5,598 bases of DNA from Anaerolineales bacterium. Lineage in GTDB: Bacteria; Chloroflexota; Anaerolineae; Anaerolineales; E44-bin32. The stretch lies in the NCBI GenBank assembly GCA_023250385.1, contig JAHFAU010000115.1:1-5598 (forward strand), read 5' to 3'. Every line of letters begins with the position of its first letter. Position 1 is the stretch's first letter. A program made the position numbers and the translations under genes. Under the pieces are notes generated by a model that did not search any database, was not told the DNA's origin, and was given only the letters and a program-made list of their open reading frames with translations. Positions 1 to 5,598 of this stretch are shown piece after piece.

Positions 1-2
1 CC

Positions 3-572
3 ATCAGGCGTGTGGCAGCCGCAATCGGGCTGGTTGCCTGCCTCCCGGCCGCGGCGTTGCTGGTCGGCGGGCTTTTGCAGAGTGAGTTAAGCACCCCGGC
101 CATCCGGTCAGCTCTCGAGCGTACGCTGTTCAATCCGGACCTTCTGGGATTCCGAGTCCTGATCCATCCGGCGACCATCCTCTCTGGACTGGTTCTGGCA
201 GCCGGGCTGAATCTGGTCCCGCTGCTGCGGCTCGGGCTAGAAAGACGTCCGGGGACCCTGGTTGGCACGCTGGCGATTCGGACCCGCTCCGTCCACCTTG
301 GGGTCGCACTGGCCGCCCTCGGGCTGATGGGTGTGATCCTCGGCTACGCCTTTATCGAGAACTTCAAGGTCGTGCCGACCCACGTGCAGGTACGGGAATC
401 AGAGTGGCAGCCCGTCGGGACGCCGCGCGTTGTGCGGGTCATGCCAAACGACGAACCTTTGACCCTGCGCTTATATGTCCCCGGTGGGCCCCCGACCACA
501 TCGGGTTCCCGGGTGATCGGCATAGAGGATACCCTGCTACTCGTCGCTACCCCTCCCGCCAACGGCGACTAG
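3..572 (+). CDS. Integral membrane protein, unrecognised, 5'-partial
   Basis: The frame is open to the left edge, reading I-R-R before a GTG at 12, so the gene probably begins outside the window; GTG 12 is only the first start codon visible. Numbering from that GTG, three hydrophobic stretches look like membrane helices: residues about 3-22, 51-71 and 94-115. Arg-rich turns flank the second and third (residues 73-79 and 90-92), suggesting cytoplasmic loops there. A soluble tail of about 70 residues follows, rich in Val, Pro and Thr and with the look of beta strands, and the protein ends at TAG 570-572. The tail carries no Cys and no motif I recognise. I cannot assign a family: it could be the end of a larger polytopic protein or a small three-helix protein. 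Coding character is good because the hydrophobic blocks alternate cleanly with charged turns. No neighbour is close enough to suggest a shared operon. Confidence 0.7.
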   Translation: MRRVAAAIGLVACLPAAALLVGGLLQSELSTPAIRSALERTLFNPDLLGFRVLIHPATILSGLVLAAGLNLVPLLRLGLERRPGTLVGTLAIRTRSVHLGVALAALGLMGVILGYAFIENFKVVPTHVQVRESEWQPVGTPRVVRVMPNDEPLTLRLYVPGGPPTTSGSRVIGIEDTLLLVATPPANGD

Positions 573-767
573 CCCCAAATCACATTTCCCGGCTCGTGCG
601 GCGTGCCCGGGCTTACCAATTCCAACAGGGGCAGAACCTGATGATGATTGCCCCCGCGCTCGTTGCCTTCGTATTGGGAGCGTGATCCACCTGGAGCCTC
701 GACGGGCTGCTTGGTCTGTTCTAGAGGCCTAGCGTGGTAGCCTTAGGTTTCGACCAATGGACCGCTC

Positions 768-1622
768 GTGGCTTCCGATGAGCCGCTGATCCTGGCGATC
801 ACTGCCGACTACTTTCTCATCCCCAAACTGGAAGATACGGCCCGGGCCCTCGGATTCCGGCTGGAGATTGTCCAGAGCGCGGCGGACCTGGGAGCGGAGG
901 GACCTCCCATCCCGAGAGCCATTCCGCTCACCGAGCCCTTGGAGGGCCCCGATGCGGCCTTCGTTCGGAGCCTGGTCGAGCGGCGGCCCGCCTTGCTGCT
1001 GGTGGATACAACCCAGGATGCCGTCCCCTGGGAGCACTGGATCCAGACTCTGAAGACCGGCTCGGCGACCCGCCGAATTCCGGTGGTCGCCTTCGGACCG
1101 CACGTCGAAGGAGAGCGGCTTGAGCGGGCGGTCCGCGCTGGCGCCGAAGAGGCGGTGAGTCTCGGCAAACTTCAGGCCAGCTTGGCCCAGATCATCGAGC
1201 GGCGGGCCCGGCGGATCGACCTGGCTGCGCTGAAAGAGGCCTGTGGTCGGCCGCTCTCCGAACTGGGAGCCCATGGGCTAGAGCTGCTAAACTCCGGGGA
1301 GTACTTCGAAGCGCACGAGGTCCTCGAAAAGGCGTGGATGGAAGCCCCGGAGTGGCACGGCTACCTTTACCGGTCTATGCTCCAGGTATCCGTGGCGTAT
1401 CTGCAGGTCCAGCGGGCGAACTACGCCGGGGCAGTCAAGATGCTGCTGCGGCTGAAACAGTGGTTGGAACCGCTGCCGGATCGCTGCAGCGGGATTGATA
1501 TCGCCGGGTTGAAGCGCAATGTGACCGAGTTCGCCGCGGCGCTCGAAGCCGCCGGCGAGGCAGGGGTTGCCTCCCTGGATCCTAAACTGCTGCGGCCGGT
1601 TCCAGCCTCCGATTCGGGCTAA
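768..1622 (+). CDS. Receiver-like domain fused to DUF309 domain protein
   Basis: A 284-residue soluble protein with two parts. Residues about 6-145 read like a response-regulator receiver fold: a strand at 7-13, a strand at 75-80 ending in Asp80, a strand RIPVVAF at 103-109, then an Ala-Gly-Ala turn (124-126) before the last strand. Asp14 and Asp80 sit where receivers keep acidic residues, but the usual Thr/Ser and Lys positions are not conserved (VVAFGP, AVSLGK), so phosphorylation is doubtful. Residues about 168-235 are a DUF309 domain (PF03745), shown by the signature N175-GEYFEAHEVLEKAW followed by a helix containing LQVSVAYLQVQRAN and GA (221-222). DUF309 is a helical family of unsettled function, sometimes described as a predicted metal-dependent hydrolase. 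The start is GTG 768: an in-frame TAG lies at 744-746, and the ATGs at 757 and 778 are in another frame that stops at once. I see no clear Shine-Dalgarno. The gene is monocistronic as far as visible and faces the flavoenzyme convergently. Confidence 0.9.
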   Translation: MASDEPLILAITADYFLIPKLEDTARALGFRLEIVQSAADLGAEGPPIPRAIPLTEPLEGPDAAFVRSLVERRPALLLVDTTQDAVPWEHWIQTLKTGSATRRIPVVAFGPHVEGERLERAVRAGAEEAVSLGKLQASLAQIIERRARRIDLAALKEACGRPLSELGAHGLELLNSGEYFEAHEVLEKAWMEAPEWHGYLYRSMLQVSVAYLQVQRANYAGAVKMLLRLKQWLEPLPDRCSGIDIAGLKRNVTEFAAALEAAGEAGVASLDPKLLRPVPASDSG

Positions 1623-1706
1623 GCCGGATCCAGCTTGTCCCAGGCTCGGGCAGTTCGGCGGACTTCGCCCTAGCGGACCGGGCCGGCCGCTCTCTCACCT
1701 CAGACC

Positions 1707-2882
1707 TCAGGAATAGCGCGCGTCTTCGGTCTTGAGCTCGCCGCGCCGCCTCCAGCGGAAGCGGTGGGCGAAGCGGTTGGGTTTGCGCTCCAGCACATCG
1801 GCGATAATCGGACCCAGCATCGGCGCAAACTTGAAACCGTGCCCGCTGCCGCCGGCCGCGACCAACAGGCCCTCCCGTTCCGGATCGTAGTCGATCCAGA
1901 AGTCTCCGTCCCAGGTGTCGCAATACATGCACAGCCGGTTGCTGATCATGGGAGCCTCGGCCAGCGCCGGAAGCGAACGGCGGAAGAACTCCCGAAAGAT
2001 ACCCTCATAGGCCGAATCCACGTGGCGGGGCTCGGAGGCGGCCTGACGCCTGCCGGGCCCGTGGTTGGCGACCTTCACAGTTCCATCGTCGAGGGCCGGA
2101 AAGCCATACCAGCCGGTGCTGGCGATGTCCGCCGACCACACGACAAATTTCGGGGGCTGGAATGACTCGGGTTCCTCCACCTGGAAGTGGAAGATCGGTT
2201 GACCCGTCGACCACATGAGGTCCCGCAGCTGGGGCAGCAGCGACGGGCTCCAGGCCCCGGCCGCAACTACGATGAACTCCGCCTCGAATTCCCGACCGTC
2301 ACCGGTCCGGACACCGATAACTCGCGAGCCCCGTTCGATTAAGCTGCGCATCTCCGCGCCGGCGAACACCCTCACCCCAAGCTTTTTCCCCTCCGCAATG
2401 AGGCGGGCCACGACCTCGCCGCTCTCGGCCCAACCGGCCCGCGGGTTGAAGTAGGCCTCCGGGTGGTCCACCGGATCCCAGGCTGGGAATCTCGCCCGGA
2501 TCTGGTCGGCCGACAACCGCTCGGGATGATGGCCGCGGGCAAGCAGGAGCTGGTAGCTGTCGTGTTCGAAGCCGCCGGGGACCATTGGCTCGCCAGCCAG
2601 CAGGAGCATCCCGGTCTGGTGGAACAGCGGCTGCCCCCAGGCTTCGTTCCACTTATCCCAGCCCTCGAAGGCGGCCTCCATCAGTTCCATGTAGAACTCG
2701 TCCGCCCCGTAGTCCATGCGCAGGACCTTGCTGATGTCAGTCGAGGCCGCCAACACGTGCGGCACCGGGCCAGGATCCAGCAGGGTCACGGAGTGCCCTC
2801 GCTTGCGCAACTCGAGCGCGACCGACGCTCCGAAGACTCCGGCACCGACAATCACGACTGAGCCGTCCGGTTGTCCACCCAC
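1707..2882 (-). CDS. FAD-dependent oxidoreductase, monomeric sarcosine oxidase type (DAO family)
   Basis: A 391-residue flavoenzyme, close to the usual length of monomeric sarcosine oxidase (MSOX) and its relatives, which oxidise a C-N bond of amino acids or N-methyl amino acids with O2 to give H2O2. The N-terminal Rossmann motif is VVIVGAGVFGAS (9-20) with acidic Asp36 ending the second strand, and VVAAGAW (205-211) is the second FAD contact. The C-terminal block CMYCDTWDGDFWIDYDPE (318-335) plus GGSGHGFKFAP (344-354) is the MSOX hallmark. Cys318 corresponds to the Cys that holds FAD covalently in MSOX. Lys270 and His274 match the O2-activating Lys and active-site His. Arg55 and Lys351 match the pair that binds the substrate carboxylate. 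The MSOX His45 and Arg49 positions are changed here (Thr48, Lys52), so the substrate may differ. These residue matches come from remembered family sequence, not an alignment. The GTG start lies just before the first strand and needs no extension. It is 30 bases after the glycosyltransferase-like gene and likely co-transcribed. The exact substrate is unknown. Confidence 0.93.
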   Translation of the reverse strand: MGGQPDGSVVIVGAGVFGASVALELRKRGHSVTLLDPGPVPHVLAASTDISKVLRMDYGADEFYMELMEAAFEGWDKWNEAWGQPLFHQTGMLLLAGEPMVPGGFEHDSYQLLLARGHHPERLSADQIRARFPAWDPVDHPEAYFNPRAGWAESGEVVARLIAEGKKLGVRVFAGAEMRSLIERGSRVIGVRTGDGREFEAEFIVVAAGAWSPSLLPQLRDLMWSTGQPIFHFQVEEPESFQPPKFVVWSADIASTGWYGFPALDDGTVKVANHGPGRRQAASEPRHVDSAYEGIFREFFRRSLPALAEAPMISNRLCMYCDTWDGDFWIDYDPEREGLLVAAGGSGHGFKFAPMLGPIIADVLERKPNRFAHRFRWRRRGELKTEDARYS

Positions 2883-2912
2883 TCTCAGCTCAATCCACCA
2901 CTCTCGACGAGT

Positions 2913-4019
2913 TCATGAGCTCGCGAGCTTTCGTCCCGCTGACCCCAACTTAATGGCACCCTCGGTGAGCAGCTCCACCGGTGGGCGATCCCGGTAGGCC
3001 GCCGCCCGACGCCGACCCTTGATCCGTATCGAATCGGCCAGCTCCTCCTGAACCAGCAGCGACAGGCACGCCGCCCCAAGCGCCCGAGTATCTCCTTCCG
3101 GGACCAGATACCCAGCGTCGCCCAGAATCGAACTTGCTGCGAGCGATCCAAACGCGGCAACCGGGACCCCGGAGGCCAGCGCCCAGCGATACGGCTGACC
3201 CCAGGCCAGTGGGCGCACCGACAGAAATGCGGCTGCCGTGTGATAGAGCTGAGCAAATTCTTTCGTCGGCGGCCCGGTCATGACCGAATCAGCGATATCG
3301 TATTCGGCGGCCGTCGCTAAGATCATCTCCTCGACCTGCCGATCCCAACACACGAATTGCAACGGATAGGTGTCCCCGAGCGACCCGTCCACCCAGGTCC
3401 AGGCCGCCAAGGCCTGGCGAATGTCGTCCGGGTCCGTATCGTAGCACAGGACCTGCTGCCGCTCTGGCCCTCCGGACTCAACTTCTGCGGTCTGGAAGTG
3501 ACTTGAAACGAACGGAGGGTAGTCCCGTCCGGGGTGCGCCGCCTCACCGCTCAGATCCGCGGCAACCAGCACGATACTCGCACCCCGCAGACCGGCTCGG
3601 CCGGTCGCTCTGCGGAGCATTTCCAGTCCGCCAGCTGCGGCCGGCCGAAGGCCAATCGGCGGGACTGCTGCGATCGGCATCCGGGCCCTGAGCGGAGCAT
3701 GCTCATCCAAGATCAGCAACAGCTCGGCGCCCACTTCCGCCGCGGCGCGGGGAAGGGTGACTTGATCGTAGTGGAACCGCTCCCAAGTTCGCCTGCTGCG
3801 CCTCACCGCCAGGGTCTGAATCCCGGCCGGAAGGTCGGGCAACTCCCCTTCCGGATGCAGCAGGGAGACGCTGGTATCCGGACCCGAGAGTCCCGTGATC
3901 CATTCAAGTAGATGTTGGGCCGCCGCACTAGATGGGTGCTCGACCAGCAGGCGGCCATCGATCGCGATGTGAATCAGATGGTGATTATATTGTGCCAGGA
4001 CCGAGGGCCAGCTTTCCAT
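2913..4019 (-). CDS. Glycosyltransferase-like protein (GT4-type fold), catalytic signature absent
   Basis: A 368-residue cytosolic protein. The opening strand IHIAIDGRLL (16-25) followed by a helix, and FHYDQVTLPRAAAEVGAELLLI (82-103), resemble the N-terminal acceptor half of GT4 (group 1) glycosyltransferases. The C-terminal half reads like the GT4 donor domain: VMTGPPTKEFAQLYHTAAAF (246-265), then WALASGVPVAAFGS (279-292), GDAGYLVPEGD (300-310) and a terminal helix with IKGRRRAAAY. In active GT4 enzymes this region carries an E-x7-E motif; here the aligned positions are Leu271 and Trp279, while Gly274, Pro276 and G-x-PV remain. The usual mid-protein Gly-Arg...Lys donor-phosphate contact is also not visible; the segment reads QVLCYDTDPDDIRQALAAW (189-207). 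It may therefore be a non-catalytic binding protein or a very divergent transferase. The start is ATG 4019, with an AGGGTGG-like site 9 bases upstream; no alternative start exists before residue 16. It is the first gene of an apparent pair with the flavoenzyme. Confidence 0.8.
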   Translation of the reverse strand: MESWPSVLAQYNHHLIHIAIDGRLLVEHPSSAAAQHLLEWITGLSGPDTSVSLLHPEGELPDLPAGIQTLAVRRSRRTWERFHYDQVTLPRAAAEVGAELLLILDEHAPLRARMPIAAVPPIGLRPAAAGGLEMLRRATGRAGLRGASIVLVAADLSGEAAHPGRDYPPFVSSHFQTAEVESGGPERQQVLCYDTDPDDIRQALAAWTWVDGSLGDTYPLQFVCWDRQVEEMILATAAEYDIADSVMTGPPTKEFAQLYHTAAAFLSVRPLAWGQPYRWALASGVPVAAFGSLAASSILGDAGYLVPEGDTRALGAACLSLLVQEELADSIRIKGRRRAAAYRDRPPVELLTEGAIKLGSAGRKLASS

Positions 4020-4028
4020 TGCGGCAAT

Positions 4029-4035
4029 CCACCCT
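4029..4035 (-). promoter_or_regulatory. Ribosome binding site of the glycosyltransferase-like gene
   Basis: On the minus strand AGGGTGG lies 9 bases before ATG 4019, a normal spacing and a partial match to the AGGAGG core. It begins only about six bases after the T-run of the upstream terminator, so the leader between terminator and gene is very short. Confidence 0.45.
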
Positions 4036-4040
4036 GCCCA

Positions 4041-4078
4041 GAAAAAGATCAGGGCGGGTGCCCGACCCGCCCTGATCT
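4041..4078 (-). terminator. Intrinsic terminator downstream of the kinase gene
   Basis: A perfect 14-bp inverted repeat, 4046-4059 with 4065-4078, encloses a 5-base loop. The arm reads AGATCAGGGCGGGT. Read on the minus strand, the GC-rich stem is followed by T residues (complement of the A-run 4042-4046). It starts 35 bases after the kinase stop codon (TAG at 4116-4114) and no T-run follows on the plus strand, so it is directional and serves the kinase transcript. It lies only 26 bases ahead of the next start codon (ATG 4019). Confidence 0.88.
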
Positions 4079-4113
4079 GCCTTGCCCGAACGAGTGCGCT
4101 TACCGGTCAGACG

Positions 4114-5598
4114 CTACCATTGGGACAGGAGTTCACAGATTCCTGAGCCCGAATCGAATGCCAGGAGGAGTTCATACTTCCCGGTCTCATCGAGGGTCCA
4201 GGTGAATCTCATTGAAAAGCGACGGATGTCATCTTGCGCAATGAGCAGCCGCTCGTTGAACGGGAGCTGGGGTACTGAGCCGTTCCGCATGGCTTCAAGG
4301 AAGTCCCGGATCTCGGTTTCCTGCAGCCAGGCGTGCTCATCCAAAGATACCTCGACGGCCGGATTGTCCTCCGGCCACTTAAAGTCGACGGATGAAATCT
4401 GAACGTTCGCTCCGGAGGAGTTATCGATCGTCCAGCTCACCTCGTTGCCAAGTTTGGTGAAACCGATCATCCGCAGGCCCGGGCAGGCTCCGGCTATTGC
4501 TTCGACCGCGGTGGGTGTCAGGGTCGGTGCCGGGGACGGGGTAGGTGGAGCCGCAGTGGAAGGCACACGGGTGGCGCCCGCGCCGCCAGACAGTCCGGTC
4601 GGTGTCGCCCGGTCCCGTTCGTTCGCCGCCCCCGGCCCGAACGCGATTACCGCCAGCAGCGCCACCACCGGCAGCGCACTGGCCGGAATCAGCCAGGTGG
4701 GGAACGGTCGCTTCCCGGCCGGAGGGCCGGTCGGGACTGCTCGGCGGGCGGGGAGCATCTCGGTCGGGGCTTCGACCCAGGCAACCGAATCTCCGGCCAG
4801 CGCCGCGTGATAGGCCCGCTTGAGGTCGGCCATGTCTTTGAATCGCTCTTCGAGGTTCTTGGCCAGACTTTTCAAGATCACCCGCTCGAGGGCCGGTTTG
4901 AGAGTGGGGTTGAAGCGGCTGGGCCTCGGCACTGGGTCCTGGATGTGCATCAGCACCAGCGCCATCGGCGAATCGGAGTCGAACGGCAAATTGCCGGTCG
5001 CGATCAGGTAAAGCACCACGCCAAGCGAATACTGATCCGAGCGGTGGTCGAGACCCTTGCCCTGGGCCTGCTCGGGCGAGACGAAGGCCGGAGTTCCCAT
5101 CAGCATCGAGCCGGTCAGCTTGCCGGAGCCCTCGACATCCCGAGCGAGACCGAAGTCCATCAACAAGGCTTCGCCGGATTCGGTGAGCATGATGTTGGCC
5201 GGCTTGATATCCCGGTGAATGACCCCTTGCTTATGGGCGAAATCGAGGGCGTCGCTGATCTGGCCAACCCACAGATTGGCCTCCTGCTCGGTCAACCCGC
5301 GGCGGACCAGCCGATCCGAGAGGGTCTCGCCGTGGATGAGCGGCATCACCAAGTACACGTAGCCGTTGGTCTCGCCATAGGCCAGCACCGGCACGATGTT
5401 CGGGTGCTTGAGCCGCTGCTTGACGATCTCCGCCTCCCGGCGAAATCGCCGAACGAAGCGTTTTTCGCCGGTGATCGTAGGGGAAAGTACCTTGATGGCG
5501 ACGTCCACCCCGCGGCGCTCGTCGTGGGCCCGATACACGGTCGCCATCCCACCCTGGCCGAGCTGTTCGACCAAGCGGTAGTGGTCTAAGGTTTGACC
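4114..5598 (-). CDS. Transmembrane Ser/Thr protein kinase (PknB-like), 5'-partial
   Basis: A eukaryotic-type protein kinase that phosphorylates Ser/Thr on target proteins. The frame stays open to the right edge, reading GQTLDHYRLVEQLG, which is a typical kinase beginning, so probably only the first few residues are missing; the TTG at 5574 is an internal Leu codon. Counting from that Leu: glycine loop GQGGMATVY (6-14), catalytic Lys28 in VAIKVL, Glu47 in helix C, HRDIKPANI (120-128), DFG 140-142, an activation segment with possible phospho-sites Thr154 and Ser156, GTPAFVSPEQ (160-169), and Asp180 of RSDQYSLG. All key residues are present, so it should be active. One membrane helix spans about 291-313. 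It is followed by a Pro/Thr/Ser-rich linker (about 322-356) and an outer domain of about 120 residues, bracketed by Cys364 and Cys480, with beta-strand character (VSWTIDNSSGANVQISSVDFKWP). I see no PASTA repeats. The outer domain could sense a ligand, cell-wall fragment or surface protein. A terminator follows the stop. Confidence 0.96.
   Translation of the reverse strand, partial: GQTLDHYRLVEQLGQGGMATVYRAHDERRGVDVAIKVLSPTITGEKRFVRRFRREAEIVKQRLKHPNIVPVLAYGETNGYVYLVMPLIHGETLSDRLVRRGLTEQEANLWVGQISDALDFAHKQGVIHRDIKPANIMLTESGEALLMDFGLARDVEGSGKLTGSMLMGTPAFVSPEQAQGKGLDHRSDQYSLGVVLYLIATGNLPFDSDSPMALVLMHIQDPVPRPSRFNPTLKPALERVILKSLAKNLEERFKDMADLKRAYHAALAGDSVAWVEAPTEMLPARRAVPTGPPAGKRPFPTWLIPASALPVVALLAVIAFGPGAANERDRATPTGLSGGAGATRVPSTAAPPTPSPAPTLTPTAVEAIAGACPGLRMIGFTKLGNEVSWTIDNSSGANVQISSVDFKWPEDNPAVEVSLDEHAWLQETEIRDFLEAMRNGSVPQLPFNERLLIAQDDIRRFSMRFTWTLDETGKYELLLAFDSGSGICELLSQW

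Noticed and set aside
573..767. Promoter for the receiver-like/DUF309 gene
   Set aside because: I looked for -35/-10 pairs; TTGG- and TAG-like words occur but none has acceptable spacing, so no promoter is called.
729..1274. Minus-strand open frame of 181 codons opposite the receiver-like/DUF309 gene
   Set aside because: The plus strand encodes a recognisable DUF309 signature and a coherent fold; the antisense translation is rich in Arg, Gly and Pro without motifs.
1623..1706. Possible bidirectional terminator in the convergent spacer
   Set aside because: Only a weak interrupted stem (GGGC-AGT against ACT-x2-GCCC, about 1647-1670) is visible and no T-run follows on either strand; termination here is expected but not demonstrable.
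2918..2929. Perfect 12-base palindrome AGCTCGCGAGCT
   Set aside because: It lies inside the last codons of the glycosyltransferase-like gene, has no spacer or T-run, and a palindrome of this size is plausible by chance in GC-rich coding sequence.
3534..3911. Plus-strand open frame of 125 codons opposite the glycosyltransferase-like gene
   Set aside because: The composition is of shadow type, with no motif or ribosome site, and the minus frame has clear GT4-like strands.
4807..5589. Long plus-strand open frame (260 codons) opposite the kinase
   Set aside because: It is the antisense shadow of kinase codons in GC-rich DNA; the minus frame carries every kinase motif in order, and the plus translation shows no family features.
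1..5598. A mobile element, defence system or CRISPR array
   Set aside because: No transposase, integrase, nuclease, toxin-antitoxin pair, terminal inverted repeats or regularly spaced repeats were seen; the genes look like resident chromosomal genes.

Overview
This window looks like ordinary chromosomal DNA from a GC-rich bacterium that uses GTG starts. It holds five protein-coding genes, two of them cut by the window edges. There is no sign of phage, insertion sequence, CRISPR array, tRNA or rRNA. A one-pass Ser/Thr kinase with a Pro/Thr-rich linker and a beta-rich outer domain, together with a DUF309 protein and a sarcosine-oxidase-type flavoenzyme, fits a Chloroflexota-like organism. That assignment is an inference from gene style; no marker gene is present.

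Layout: on the + strand, the C-terminal part of an unrecognised three-helix membrane protein (to 572) is followed after a 195-base gap by a receiver-like/DUF309 fusion protein (768-1622). An 84-base convergent spacer follows. Everything after it is on the - strand. In transcription order these are a Ser/Thr protein kinase entering from the right edge (5598 to 4114), a strong intrinsic terminator (4078-4041), a glycosyltransferase-like protein lacking the catalytic signature (4019-2913), and, 30 bases further on, an FAD-dependent amine/amino-acid oxidase of the monomeric sarcosine oxidase type (2882-1707).

How they may work together: the glycosyltransferase-like gene and the oxidase look like a two-gene unit. 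The terminator separates the kinase from them, although it sits so close to the next start codon that readthrough or attenuation is worth testing. No pathway is evident that joins all five genes. The points most worth a second look are the degenerate receiver fused to DUF309, the apparently inactive GT4-fold protein paired with a flavoenzyme whose FAD-anchoring Cys and carboxylate-binding residues are retained but whose other active-site positions are changed, and the kinase's cysteine-bracketed outer domain.
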